A stretch of 64,000 nucleotides of DNA. Origin: JABSQH01 sp039177505 (GTDB taxonomy: Bacteria; Actinomycetota; Acidimicrobiia; Acidimicrobiales; Ilumatobacteraceae). The notes beneath the pieces were generated by a model. That model had not been told where the DNA came from, made no database searches, and worked only from the letters and a program-made list of their open reading frames with translations. Position numbers and translations under genes: made by a program. Position 1 is the stretch's first letter. The number at the start of each line of letters is the position of its first letter. Shown here in pieces: positions 33,901 through 43,166 of this stretch. The stretch is taken from assembly GCA_039177505.1 (NCBI GenBank), contig JBCDFR010000020.1:1-64000 (forward strand). The letters are read 5' to 3'.

Positions 33901-36357
33901 GTGGGCCACGATGGAGCCGAAGCAGGCCACGTTGCGCCGTGGCCCACAGTGGGCGTGTTCGGCCCGGCACATCTGTACGACCGCAGCGGCAACCGCCACG
34001 ACATCGACAGCGAAATGCAGCGCCGAGTGCTTGCCGCCCTCGTGCTCGACGTGGGTCGCAGCGTCAGAACCGAGCTGTTGATCGACCGCATCTGGCTCGG
34101 GCAGCCACCCAAGACCGCCCGGCCTGCGCTCCAGGTCCACATTTCGGGCCTCCGTCGGCGACTCGCCGCCACCGACACAGCGGCGTCGATCGAGACCACG
34201 ACACACGGGTACCAGCTGGTGATCGACGCCGATTCGGCAACCGACGTCGCGGAGTTCGAAACGATGGTGCGCGACGCCCGCGCCGATGCCGAGTCGAACC
34301 CGCGAGGTGCGCTCGACCTGCTCGCGGTTGCGCTCGACCGATGGGGTATCCCCTACCTCGACCTCGCCGATGACCACGACACCGTCCCAGAGATCACTCG
34401 GCTGGAACGGATCCATCAGACAGCGTTCGACGAGTGGTTCGAGCTACGGCTGGCCGAGCCGACGCCCGAGTTGGCAGCCGAACTCGAGGCGCGGACCGTC
34501 ACCAACCCGGAGCATGAGCGTGCATGGCGCCAGCTCGTGACCGCTCTGCTGGCCATCGGCGAGCGCCGTAGGGCCGAGGCGGTGGCCCGTTCCGCTCCGG
34601 TCACCATCGCACTCCCGACGACCGACGGTGCGGACGACGCCGAGGTGATCGCCGAGTTGGCACTGCTCGGTCGTGTGCCAACGGTTGATCACTTCCTCGC
34701 ATCGACCAACCGGTCGACCACGGACGTCCTCGCGGCAATCGACCGCGCGGTGGCAAACGGTGTACTCGAACGCACCAGCGAAACGATCAGCTTCCTCGAC
34801 GAACAGACGCGAGTGATGGAGGCAGCCAGACTGAGCAGCACCGACCGATGCCGTGCGCACAACCGCTACGCAGCGTTCTACGGCGGTCTGATCGCCGCGC
34901 CGGGCTTCGAGTTCCTCACCATCGACGAACGAGCAGTGATGTCAGCCGCGTACGCCGACCACGCCGATGCAGCGCGACCGATCGGCGACGCGCAACGGGC
35001 CATCACGGCCAATGTGGCGGCGGCGGCTGCGCTGGAGCGGATGTCGTGGTGGGCCGATGCAGCCGTGCGCTATCGACGAGCGATGGACGGGCTCGACGCT
35101 ATGCACACGCCCGAGGCGACCCGGCAGCGCTACCAGACATCGATTCGGTTGGGCACCTGCCTCGTCCGGTCGGGCGACACGGCTGCGGGGAGCACAATCC
35201 TGCGGAATGCGATCGAGGTGGCCCGCGACGTCGGCGACGATGCCGGCTTCGGCGAAGCCGTGCGCCGCTACATCGAGTACCTCCCGCCGCCGGCCAGTGC
35301 AGCCGACCCAGTGGTGGCGCCGCTGCTCGCCGAAGCGATCGATCGAACAGACGGCCACACGAGCGAGACGCGCGTTCAACTGTTGGTCGACCGGGCCACC
35401 GCAGTTCATCTTGCCGCGCCGCTGGCCGAGCGAGAACGTTGGGCCCGCGCCGCACTCGACGCGGCGGACAGCGAAGACCTGCGCTCGACCGGACTCGCGC
35501 TCACGGGTCGGATCGGAGCAACGTGGGGGCCCAGCACCACCACACGTCGGCTCGATGACGCTCGACGCGCCCAGCAAGTAGCGACCTCCGCTGGAACCGC
35601 AGCGACGGACACCATGATGACCGCAGTGCTGGCCGAAGCCGTGACATCGTTGGAGGTCGGGGACCGATCGCGTTTCGACCAGTGCCTCGAGCACGGCCGC
35701 CAACGTTGTTCCGATCTTGAGCAGGCGCCCCGGATCCGGTGGTGGTTCGACTCATGGAGAACGATCCAGCTCGCACTCGACAATCGGCTCGACGAGGCCA
35801 TTGCCGACAGCGACGCGGTGGTCGCCACATCTCAGGGCGCCGAGTTCGAGGCGTTGGCAACGCTGCTGTCGCAGCAGGTGATGTTTGCTGTGTTCGGGCG
35901 GCTTCGAAGCGGGCTGGGCGACGACTTGGCCATGGTCCCGGTCGACGACTCTGCGCCGGAGTTAGCGGCATCGCTGTCGGTGGTTCGAGCCGTTGAGGGC
36001 GACGAGGGCGAGGCTCGCCGACTGCATCGTCGGGCGGCGGCGACGTTCGACCCAGCGATGGACAACCTCGGCACCGCGATCACTTTGGCGCTGCTCGCCG
36101 AAGGCGCCTGGCGCCTCGGGGATCCGACAGAGGTACTCCACCTGTTGCCGACGATCGAGCGCCTCGGCGAGCATCACGCGGTGCTGGCGATCTATGGCGG
36201 TGGCGGATTCGCGTTGGGTCCGCTTGCGCACGCCGCCGCCCAGCTGCATCTGCTGACGGACTCCCCCGCGGCCAACGAGTGGGTGGCGCGAACGATCGAC
36301 CACTGCAGAGCCGCACGCTCACCGCTGCTCACCGCCCGCGCCGAAGCGTTGGCCTGA
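33901..36357 (+). CDS. AfsR/SARP-like regulator: winged helix, BTAD, TPR-like region
   Basis: An 818-residue protein from a GTG start. Residues 15-105 are an OmpR-type winged helix (VLAALVLDVGRSVRTELLIDRIW, ALQVHISGLRRRL, GYQLVIDAD). Residues about 110-200 are a BTAD helical domain. The rest is all-helical, TPR-like, with Ala-rich repeats, and has no P-loop. It therefore resembles AfsR without the NTPase. Such proteins activate secondary metabolism or surface functions. The giant LPATG gene 80 bp upstream is the nearest plausible target. It ends at tandem hairpins. Confidence 0.82.
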   Translation: MGHDGAEAGHVAPWPTVGVFGPAHLYDRSGNRHDIDSEMQRRVLAALVLDVGRSVRTELLIDRIWLGQPPKTARPALQVHISGLRRRLAATDTAASIETTTHGYQLVIDADSATDVAEFETMVRDARADAESNPRGALDLLAVALDRWGIPYLDLADDHDTVPEITRLERIHQTAFDEWFELRLAEPTPELAAELEARTVTNPEHERAWRQLVTALLAIGERRRAEAVARSAPVTIALPTTDGADDAEVIAELALLGRVPTVDHFLASTNRSTTDVLAAIDRAVANGVLERTSETISFLDEQTRVMEAARLSSTDRCRAHNRYAAFYGGLIAAPGFEFLTIDERAVMSAAYADHADAARPIGDAQRAITANVAAAAALERMSWWADAAVRYRRAMDGLDAMHTPEATRQRYQTSIRLGTCLVRSGDTAAGSTILRNAIEVARDVGDDAGFGEAVRRYIEYLPPPASAADPVVAPLLAEAIDRTDGHTSETRVQLLVDRATAVHLAAPLAERERWARAALDAADSEDLRSTGLALTGRIGATWGPSTTTRRLDDARRAQQVATSAGTAATDTMMTAVLAEAVTSLEVGDRSRFDQCLEHGRQRCSDLEQAPRIRWWFDSWRTIQLALDNRLDEAIADSDAVVATSQGAEFEALATLLSQQVMFAVFGRLRSGLGDDLAMVPVDDSAPELAASLSVVRAVEGDEGEARRLHRRAAATFDPAMDNLGTAITLALLAEGAWRLGDPTEVLHLLPTIERLGEHHAVLAIYGGGGFALGPLAHAAAQLHLLTDSPAANEWVARTIDHCRAARSPLLTARAEALA

Positions 36358-36470
36358 CCCAGCCACCGGTGAGCGAAACGGCCCACAGAGGGCCCTCTGA
36401 CTCACCGACGTCACGGTCGCCCAGCCACCGGTGAGCGAAGCGGCCCACAGGGGGCCCGTTCGCTCACCGC
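36358..36470. terminator. Two tandem nested hairpins between convergent genes
   Basis: A 50-bp unit starting CCCAGCCACCGGTGAGCGAA occurs at 36358 and again at 36420 (62-bp period). In unit two, outer arms CGGTGAGCGAA (36429-36439) and TTCGCTCACCG (36459-36469) enclose inner arms GGCCC/GGGCC (36442-36446, 36452-36456). Unit one keeps the inner stem and CGGTGAG/CTCACCG. They separate the BTAD regulator from the convergent HtrA gene and probably act as a bidirectional terminator. Confidence 0.65.
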
Positions 36471-36489
36471 ACGTGACTGATCGAGCTCC

Positions 36490-38145
36490 TCAGACGGCGC
36501 CGGTCACGAGCACCGTGTTGAAGATCTCGTCGGCGGCCACCAGATCCGCCTCGGAGACGACCACGATTTGCACGAGCATGGTGAACGATCCGTCTTCGGG
36601 CTGTGCCCCGACGACGATGAACCCGCTGTTCTCCGCTCCGCAGCCCGTCCAGAAGTCGAATGCCCCGGTGTACACCCCGTCGTCGTATGGGAATCGCTCA
36701 ACGCCGTCGCAATCGAAGGAGAAATCGTTCAACGCCAGCATCCCGTCGACATCGACACCAAGGGTCGAGCTCGCTGCGACGAAGACGCCAGGCGTGTCCC
36801 AGCCGCTCAACCACGCATCCACATCGGGGGCGGCGCGCACGGCAGGACCGACCTCGGTGCCCTCGAAGTCCCACGGCTCGCCCTGCACATCGGCCCATTG
36901 AACCGGCACCGACACCTCGATCGAACCGGAGTCGTCAGTCACGAATGTGTACTCGGAGTACCCCGCAGTCGGCGTAGTGCCCGATTCGGCCCCGGCGACC
37001 TCCCCGCCAAGATCGGCGGCGAACGACGTGATCGGCTCCAGGGTTCGGCCGTTGATCTGGCCCGAGTAGGCCTGGCCTTCGGACGGACGGATCAGCTCGA
37101 TGTTCAACGTGTCGTCGGGGTTGTTCGAGCGGAGGACGTCGCAATAGTCGGTCATCACACCATCGATGCCCATGACCAAACCCTCGAGCGTGGTGATCAG
37201 GTCGCCCGGCTGGACCCCGGCCACGTCGGCGGGTGAACCCGAATCCACCGAATACACGAAGATGCCCGAGTTGACACCATCCGTGAAGGCCTCGCCGTTG
37301 ATACCGATCGAGTCGACGTTGTTGCCGCGTTGGAGTTCGGCGATCACGGCGCTGGCTACGTCGAGTCCGATGGCGAACGACTGACCGGATTCATTGCCTG
37401 CGAAGTTCACCGCCACGACCGCCCCATCCGGATCGACGATCGGCCCGCCGGAGTTGCCCGGCAAGGTGTCGGCGGTGTGCTCGATGACGGCGTCGACCGA
37501 TGCCCACGAGCTCTCGCCATTGGCGTCCTCCTTCGACACGACACCGTCGAGCACCGTGTACTCCGGATCGCCGAGCGGATAGCCGAGAGCGAAGATCTCC
37601 TGGCCGGCGGACAGCGGCTCGTTGTTGAACTCGAGGTACGGGTAGTCATCGCCGTCGAGTTCGATCACCGCCAGGTCGGAACACTCCGACACACCGAGGA
37701 CACGTGCATTCACCGGGTCGTCGGACCCTTCGACGAACACCTCCAGCGTTGCCGCTCCGGTCACGACATGGTTGTTGGTCACAGCGATACCACTGGGATC
37801 GATGATGAACCCCGAGCCAGAGCCGGGCACGTTCGACTGTGTTCCCTCGGCGGGGTGCTCGAACGTCCCCGTTGCCACGATCTGCACGGTCGCCCCCCGA
37901 GCGTCTTCAAGGCTGGATGCGGCACCATCCGCATCTGGCTCGCTGTTCTCGGGCACCGTCGACGCGGCCGCAGCCGTCGTCGGTCCGGCGGTGTCCATTG
38001 GCGCTTGAGTCGCCGGTGGCGCCGCGGTGGTCGCTGCAGAGGAGTCGTCGCTGCTGCTTCCCCCGCAACTAGCGGCGACCAGGGCGGCGACGACTCCCGC
38101 CGCCACGACGCGGAACGAGGAGCCACAACGACGACGAGAGCACAC
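36490..38145 (-). CDS. HtrA-type (S1C) serine protease lipoprotein with PDZ and extra C-terminal domain
   Basis: From the GTG at 38145 (551 residues) it starts with a lipoprotein signal whose lipobox ends at C27 (LVAASC); an in-frame GTG at 38184 would add 13 residues. After a Ser/Thr/Ala-rich tether comes a trypsin-like domain with H126 (VTNNHVV), D157 (CSDLAVIEL) and S232 (LPGNSGGP). A PDZ domain follows (SPADVAGVQPGDLI). Then comes an extra domain of about 150 residues, unknown to me, holding two cysteines. It acts at the outer face of the membrane in protein quality control. It is divergent from the matrixin-like protease. Confidence 0.87.
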   Translation of the reverse strand: MCSRRRCGSSFRVVAAGVVAALVAASCGGSSSDDSSAATTAAPPATQAPMDTAGPTTAAAASTVPENSEPDADGAASSLEDARGATVQIVATGTFEHPAEGTQSNVPGSGSGFIIDPSGIAVTNNHVVTGAATLEVFVEGSDDPVNARVLGVSECSDLAVIELDGDDYPYLEFNNEPLSAGQEIFALGYPLGDPEYTVLDGVVSKEDANGESSWASVDAVIEHTADTLPGNSGGPIVDPDGAVVAVNFAGNESGQSFAIGLDVASAVIAELQRGNNVDSIGINGEAFTDGVNSGIFVYSVDSGSPADVAGVQPGDLITTLEGLVMGIDGVMTDYCDVLRSNNPDDTLNIELIRPSEGQAYSGQINGRTLEPITSFAADLGGEVAGAESGTTPTAGYSEYTFVTDDSGSIEVSVPVQWADVQGEPWDFEGTEVGPAVRAAPDVDAWLSGWDTPGVFVAASSTLGVDVDGMLALNDFSFDCDGVERFPYDDGVYTGAFDFWTGCGAENSGFIVVGAQPEDGSFTMLVQIVVVSEADLVAADEIFNTVLVTGAV

Positions 38146-38225
38146 GACGCGAGTTTCGCACTGCGTCGTCAACCGCGCGTGCACCCCGAAGCCACCGTCA
38201 TAGAAGCGGCCCGTAGCATCGTGGG

Positions 38226-39122
38226 GTGCCCGATCATCGCCGCAGAGTGTTCGGCGCTGCCGCTGTTACAGCGCTCGCCGCGTTCGCAATAGCGCCGAAT
38301 CTGACCAGCGGACCGTCATTTGCCGATACAACGCCGTCAGTCAGCGACGTCGATTCCGGCGTTGCGGTCAGCGAACTCGCTCGTCGCCGGATCACCAGCC
38401 CCACCCCGCCGGCGACCGGAGCGCATGCTTTCCTGTACGCCAACGGCCCCGGATACGCCCGGTGGGATCCGTGCACGCCCATCAAGTACAAGGTCAACTC
38501 CGAGCTGGCGACGCCGGCCCAGGAACAGGCTGCATTCGATGCGATCTACGAGATCGAACGGCAAACCGGGCTCGACTTCGCGTTCGTCGGAAGGACCGAC
38601 GCCGGATACGACCGGACGGTCCCCGACGACATCGACGCCATCATCGTGTTCGGGGATCCCGTGACGATGCCCTTGTTCGGCTCGAACGTGCTCGGAATCG
38701 GTGGTGGCACCTTCAACCCCGTGACGTCGCGGGTCACAACCGGCTACGTCGCAGTGAACACAGCGAATCTGATCTCACCGGCGGTGACCGCCACGACGCT
38801 GCAACACGAGATCGGCCACCTCGTCGGACTCGCGCATGTCAACGATCCGAACGAGCTGATGTTCCCCGAAGAGGTGGGCAACACCGGGTTCGGGCCAGGT
38901 GACCAGGAGGGGCTGTGGCGCCTCGGCGCCGCCCAGGGCTGCTTCCCATCATCGGCGCTCGATGCGTTGCGTGTCGGTGCCCCATCCGCCAGCGACGAAA
39001 TCACCGTGTTGGCCACGACGACTACAGACGGCGACGCCCACCATCATCACGGCGGCCATCATCATGAACATCATCACGGCGGCCATCATCACACCGCGCG
39101 CAGCGCTGACGCTGAGCGCTAG
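38226..39122 (+). CDS. Matrixin-like secreted metalloprotease with His-rich tail
   Basis: A 298-residue protein from a GTG. A signal peptide ends near residue 33. The zincin site is H194-E-I-G-H198 with third ligand H204 (HEIGHLVGLAH), and M212 (NELMFP) can serve as Met-turn, which fits the metzincin/matrixin group. The C-terminal tail is HHHHGGHHHEHHHGGHHH, encoded by a 22-bp direct repeat, and should bind Zn, Ni or Cu. The stop codon overlaps that of the convergent MBL gene in a shared CTAG. It lies 41-80 bp from the divergent HtrA gene, so both secreted proteases may answer one signal. Confidence 0.85.
   Translation: MPDHRRRVFGAAAVTALAAFAIAPNLTSGPSFADTTPSVSDVDSGVAVSELARRRITSPTPPATGAHAFLYANGPGYARWDPCTPIKYKVNSELATPAQEQAAFDAIYEIERQTGLDFAFVGRTDAGYDRTVPDDIDAIIVFGDPVTMPLFGSNVLGIGGGTFNPVTSRVTTGYVAVNTANLISPAVTATTLQHEIGHLVGLAHVNDPNELMFPEEVGNTGFGPGDQEGLWRLGAAQGCFPSSALDALRVGAPSASDEITVLATTTTDGDAHHHHGGHHHEHHHGGHHHTARSADAER
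39042..39090 (+). repeat. Direct repeat encoding the His-rich tail
   Basis: CATCATCACGGCGGCCATCA plus TC occurs at 39042-39063 and 39069-39090 (27-bp offset). It encodes two HHGGHH blocks at the C-terminus of the matrixin-like protein. This is a simple in-frame expansion. Confidence 0.8.
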
Positions 39123-40105
39123 ACCGGGCGATAGATACCGTCGAGGCGCGGGCGTTCGTGATCGGTGATCACGCGACCCTCGGCGACGAGCGCGACGAGA
39201 TGCGCCAGCACGCTCGATGCGGCCGGTTTGTGGAGTCGCGGATGCACGTCTCGATACAGGTCGACGACGATGTCGGGAATCGTGGTCCGGCCGCCAGCGA
39301 CCGCGGCGAGCACTTGGGCATGCCGCTCGCGGCGATGAGCGATCAGCTCAGCGGCGAAGGCAGCCGGATCGCGAACCGGCGGGCCGTGCGTCGGATAGGC
39401 GACCGAGTCGGCCCGCGCAACGACGACATCGAGCGAGCTCATATACGTGGCCATGTCGCCGTCGGGCGGGCCGATCACCGTTGTGCTCCAGCCCATGAGA
39501 TGGTCGCCGGTGAACAGACTCGATTCCTGGCCGGCGTCGAGCGCGAAACAGCAATGGTTCGAGGTGTGCCCAGGCGTGGGAACGGCACGTATCGTCCACT
39601 GTGGCCCGCTGCCCGAATCGTGTGACGACGCGACGACGTCGCCCCCGGCAACAACGACATCAGGACGAAACGCCCGGTCGATCGACTCCTCGACGACCGG
39701 TCCCTTCGGGCGATCGTCGTCATCGTCGTCGACGTACTCGAGCGCCCCGTCAGGGAGCGAACCAATGTCCCAGGCATCGTCGCCGTGGGGACCAACCGCA
39801 ACGGTCGGAGCGCTGGTGTATTCGCGCAACCAGGCCGCCAGCGGTGAATGGTCGCTGTGGCAGTGGGTGATGAGGATCGCCTGCACCCGTTCGCCGTCGA
39901 GCGCCCGGGCGAGGGCATCTCGGTGAGCGTCGATCTGCGGACCTGGATCGATGACGACGACGTCACCATGACCCACGATGTACGTGCCGGTGCCGTGATA
40001 GGTGAACTTCGACGGGTTTTCGGCGGTCACGCGCCGCACGATCGGTGTCTTCGTTTCGACGGCGCCGTACGGCGGCGTGTCCTGGGTGAGCAACGTCAGA
40101 CTCAT
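39119..40105 (-). CDS. MBL-fold metallo-hydrolase (LACTB2-like)
   Basis: A 328-residue metallo-beta-lactamase-fold protein. I choose the ATG at 40105 because it overlaps the asparaginase stop as ATGA. The zinc motif is H81-x-H83-x-D85-H86 (HCHSDH), with further ligands in TPGHTSNH, FTGDHLMG and THGPP. A C-terminal winged-helix-like region (about 255-325) matches LACTB2-type hydrolases, which cleave RNA or thioesters. An internal run of six Asp precedes DRPKG. It is the last gene of the AI-2E/asparaginase/MBL operon. Confidence 0.87.
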   Translation of the reverse strand: MSLTLLTQDTPPYGAVETKTPIVRRVTAENPSKFTYHGTGTYIVGHGDVVVIDPGPQIDAHRDALARALDGERVQAILITHCHSDHSPLAAWLREYTSAPTVAVGPHGDDAWDIGSLPDGALEYVDDDDDDRPKGPVVEESIDRAFRPDVVVAGGDVVASSHDSGSGPQWTIRAVPTPGHTSNHCCFALDAGQESSLFTGDHLMGWSTTVIGPPDGDMATYMSSLDVVVARADSVAYPTHGPPVRDPAAFAAELIAHRRERHAQVLAAVAGGRTTIPDIVVDLYRDVHPRLHKPAASSVLAHLVALVAEGRVITDHERPRLDGIYRPV

Positions 40106-41043
40106 TGCGCCACCTGCGTCCACGGCATGGCGCGGACGCTACCGACACGCACGCCATGACCGATGACCGGAACGTCGCCGATGGCTGCGGTGTCCGGCGA
40201 GTGGATCCCGATCTGACGCATCGCCTCACCGCCGACGGTGCGTCGTGCCGTCTCGGAGCCATCGGCGATCTTGAAGGCGAACGCCGCGCCATCGCGGTTT
40301 GCTCCGATCATCAATCCAGCGGCGCCATCTTTGGTCACCACACCCGGGACGGCACGCATCCATTGCGTGACGTCGCGGTCTGGACCACCAACGAGGTCCG
40401 GAAACGCCTTCATCGCCTCGATGGGAGCCGCACCGGCTGCACTCAACGCTCCGAACGCCCTCGCCAACGACCGCAGCCCGACGGCGTGATTCGGCGCACC
40501 GCAACCGTCGACGCCGACATGCTGCGACACGCAGCCAAGCGTCGCAAGATACTCAGCGATCACGACCTGCAGCGGATGCTGCGGGTCGAGGTAGTCCTCG
40601 ACCGGCCAGCCGTTGACCGTGCAGGTGGCCAACATGCCGGCGTGCTTCCCCGAACAGTTCTGGTACAGCGACGACGGGCTGGTGTGCTCGCGGATGGCTG
40701 CGGTGCGCTCGGGCTCGCCGTAGGGCAACGTCGGTGTGTTCCGCAGGTCATCGATCGATAGGCCGAAGCGCGCCAGCAACCGACGGACGGCGTCGCGATG
40801 TATCGACGCACCGTCGTGACTGGCGCACACCACTGCCAGCTCGTCGGGCGGAATCGACAGGCCGTTTGCCACCATCGCCGCCGCTTGCAACGGCTTCAAC
40901 GCCGATCGCGCATACATCGGCAGGTCGGGATCGCCGATGTAGGCCAACACGTCGCCCTGCGCGTCGACCGCGACCGCCACACCCTGATGCCAGCACTCAT
41001 CGAAGCCGCTGCGATCGGCAACAGCCAACAGGCCGATCGTCAC
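40102..41043 (-). CDS. L-asparaginase II family protein
   Basis: A 313-residue protein of the Rhizobium-type asparaginase family (PF06089 type). Recognisable stretches are YARSALKPLQA, ASHDGASIHRDAVRRLL, NCSGKHAGML and CVSQHVGVDGCGAPNHAV, with paired cysteines typical of this group. It should hydrolyse asparagine to aspartate and ammonia. The GTG start at 41043 overlaps the AI-2E gene stop (GTGA), and its own stop overlaps the MBL gene. Cytoplasmic: no signal peptide. Confidence 0.88.
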   Translation of the reverse strand: MTIGLLAVADRSGFDECWHQGVAVAVDAQGDVLAYIGDPDLPMYARSALKPLQAAAMVANGLSIPPDELAVVCASHDGASIHRDAVRRLLARFGLSIDDLRNTPTLPYGEPERTAAIREHTSPSSLYQNCSGKHAGMLATCTVNGWPVEDYLDPQHPLQVVIAEYLATLGCVSQHVGVDGCGAPNHAVGLRSLARAFGALSAAGAAPIEAMKAFPDLVGGPDRDVTQWMRAVPGVVTKDGAAGLMIGANRDGAAFAFKIADGSETARRTVGGEAMRQIGIHSPDTAAIGDVPVIGHGVRVGSVRAMPWTQVAQ

Positions 41044-42260
41044 GACGGTTCCGCGCTCATCCCACCGTCGGGGTGATCGGGATCCGCTTCGTCTTGTGGT
41101 CGCATCTTCGGCAACGTCATCGACGTGAGGTGATTGTCGACGACGTCGTACCGCTTGCCCCACTCGCCGGCGAGTGCCTGCGCCATCGCAGCGGCGGGCA
41201 GGGCCAGCACGGCTCCCACGGCTCCGAGCAGCGACGCGCCACCGAGCGCAGCGCCAAAGGCCACCGCAGGGTGCAACTCCATCGTCCGAGCGGTGATGCG
41301 CGGCGCGAAGAAGTAGTTCTCGATCTGTTGGTAGATCACGATGAAGCCGACAACGATGGCCGCTTGCAGCGGCGACTCGAGGAAGGTCAACAGCGCCGGC
41401 AGGATCCCGGCGAGATACGTGCCGACCACGGGGAGGAACTGGCTGACGAGGCCGACCCACAACGCGAGCGCAATCGGCGCTGGAGTGCCGATCGCCTGGA
41501 ACACGATCCAGTGGAAAAACGCCGAGATCGCGGCGAGCAGCGCTCGCGAATACAGGTAGCCGCCGGTCTTGGTGATCGCCAGCTCCCAGGCGTGGAGCAC
41601 CCGCTCCTGTCGATCCGGGGTCAAGCGGGCGCAGATCACTCGGCGTAGCCGCGGGCCGTCGGCCACGAGGTAGTAAGTGAACAGCACCACCGACAACGCT
41701 TGGAAGATCACGTTGACCGCGGTGAGAGAGAGCCGAACCGCCTCGTCGCTCTGACTCTGAATGAACTGTTGGACCCGGCCCTCGGGATCGTTGAACTCGT
41801 TGATCACGTCCTCGGGATCGATCTGTGTGCCAAACGTGTCGTTCAAGAAGTTGACCGTGTCGGTGATGTAGAGGTCTGACTCCGACAACAGCTCGGCGAC
41901 CTGCGTGCCGACCAGCGTGCCCACGGCGACGGCGAACACGAGAAAGCCGAGCACGACACTGAAGACGATCAGCAGCGTGGCCCGGCTGCGTTTCCACCCG
42001 CGGGCCGCCAAACGATTGACGCCCGGCTCGATCGCGAGCGCCAAGAAGAGCGAGACGAGCAACAGGATGAGCAGCGCCGACAACCGGTGGAAGACGTGGC
42101 GCACCGCGAACGTGAGCACGAACCCGGTCCAGAACAGCGCGATCGCCGGGATGGCCCAGCGGGGCAGCGTGCGGTCGGTTTGGCGCCGGTCGTACCGGCG
42201 TCCGCTCGAATCGGTCGCGCCGACGGTGGAACCGCCGCCTTCGGCGCGTTCTTCTGGCAC
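41040..42260 (-). CDS. AI-2E family transporter (PerM-like)
   Basis: A 406-residue membrane protein of the AI-2E/PerM family. A charged N-terminal 40 residues precede eight or so helices, including WVGLVSQFLPVVGTYLAGILPAL and YQQIENYFFAPRI, both family hallmarks. I choose the GTG at 42260; a longer frame would run into the divergent MpaB gene. Family members export small molecules or ions. The link with quorum-sensing AI-2 is established for only a few members, so the substrate is open. It is the first gene of the operon with asparaginase and MBL hydrolase. Confidence 0.85.
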   Translation of the reverse strand: MPEERAEGGGSTVGATDSSGRRYDRRQTDRTLPRWAIPAIALFWTGFVLTFAVRHVFHRLSALLILLLVSLFLALAIEPGVNRLAARGWKRSRATLLIVFSVVLGFLVFAVAVGTLVGTQVAELLSESDLYITDTVNFLNDTFGTQIDPEDVINEFNDPEGRVQQFIQSQSDEAVRLSLTAVNVIFQALSVVLFTYYLVADGPRLRRVICARLTPDRQERVLHAWELAITKTGGYLYSRALLAAISAFFHWIVFQAIGTPAPIALALWVGLVSQFLPVVGTYLAGILPALLTFLESPLQAAIVVGFIVIYQQIENYFFAPRITARTMELHPAVAFGAALGGASLLGAVGAVLALPAAAMAQALAGEWGKRYDVVDNHLTSMTLPKMRPQDEADPDHPDGGMSAEPS

Positions 42261-42299
42261 GTTGGGAGCGTACTCACGAACCCATGGCACGATTGGGAC

Positions 42300-43145
42300 A
42301 TGTCGGACCCGGTGCGCGAGTGGCTCGGGGAGCAGGTGCGGATGCGTGTCGTCGGGCCAGATGCGGCGCAACGTCGCGTAGAGCTGTTCGACACCGACGA
42401 GCCCTCGTGGTTCGACGACAATGCGCCGATTCGGAGGGTCCACGCAGATGCGTCGATGTTCATCGGCGGGTTACGGGCGCTCCTGTTGCAGTCGCTGCAC
42501 CCGTTGGCGATGGCCGGTGTAGCGCAACACTCCGACTATCGCCACGATCCGTGGGGTCGATTGCAGCGCACGGCCGACTTCCTCGCGGCGACCACGTTCG
42601 GCCCGGCTACCGAGGCCGAGCGCGCCGTCGCCACCGTGCACCGAGTGCACGAGCGTGTCGTCGGTCGCGCCGCCGACGGCCGTGCATACGCGGCCAACGA
42701 TCCACACTTGTTGCGCTGGGTGCACATCGCCGAGATCGACAGCTTTCTCGCCGCGCACGACCGCTACGGCGTCGAGGCGTTGAGCGCGACCGAACGAGAC
42801 GGCTACGTCGCCGATACCGCTGTGGTCGCCCGAGCGCTCGGGGTCCTCGACCCACCGACGTCGGTCGCCGAACTGCGCGACCAACTCACGGGGTTTCGAC
42901 CAGAACTCGCCAGCACGCGCGAAGCCCGCGATGCGGCGAGTTATCTCATCTTGCGGCCGCCGCTGCCCACTGCGGCGCGCCCGGCCTACGGCTTGATCGC
43001 CGCAGCCGCAGTGGCGCTGATGCCGCGTTGGACTCGCTGGCCGCTGCGCCTTCCGTGGCTGCCGGTCACCGAGACCGTCGCACTCCGTCCCGCAGGCGAA
43101 CTCGTCACGCGCACCCTCCGATGGGCGATCACCCCGTCGCAGTAG
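42300..43145 (+). CDS. Oxygenase MpaB/DUF2236 family protein
   Basis: A 281-residue alpha-helical protein. It has many conserved histidines typical of the MpaB/rubber-oxygenase-like DUF2236 group: H48 (RVHADAS), H67 (SLHPLAMAG), H77, H82, H114/H117 and H142 (VHIAEID). Related latex-clearing proteins bind heme b through such a histidine. The family is expanded in actinobacteria with mostly unknown substrates. ATG at 42300, 39 bp from the divergent AI-2E gene. Probably cytoplasmic or peripherally membrane-bound. Confidence 0.85.
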   Translation: MSDPVREWLGEQVRMRVVGPDAAQRRVELFDTDEPSWFDDNAPIRRVHADASMFIGGLRALLLQSLHPLAMAGVAQHSDYRHDPWGRLQRTADFLAATTFGPATEAERAVATVHRVHERVVGRAADGRAYAANDPHLLRWVHIAEIDSFLAAHDRYGVEALSATERDGYVADTAVVARALGVLDPPTSVAELRDQLTGFRPELASTREARDAASYLILRPPLPTAARPAYGLIAAAAVALMPRWTRWPLRLPWLPVTETVALRPAGELVTRTLRWAITPSQ

Positions 43146-43166
43146 GCAACATCGACCGATGCACCA

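Noticed and set aside
36358..36470. CRISPR-like repeat
   Set aside because: Only two units, each an internal hairpin, with no spacer pattern and no cas genes.
39042..39090. His-rich tail taken for a cloning tag
   Set aside because: It is built from a 22-bp direct repeat with HHGGHH units typical of natural metal-binding tails, inside native flanking sequence.
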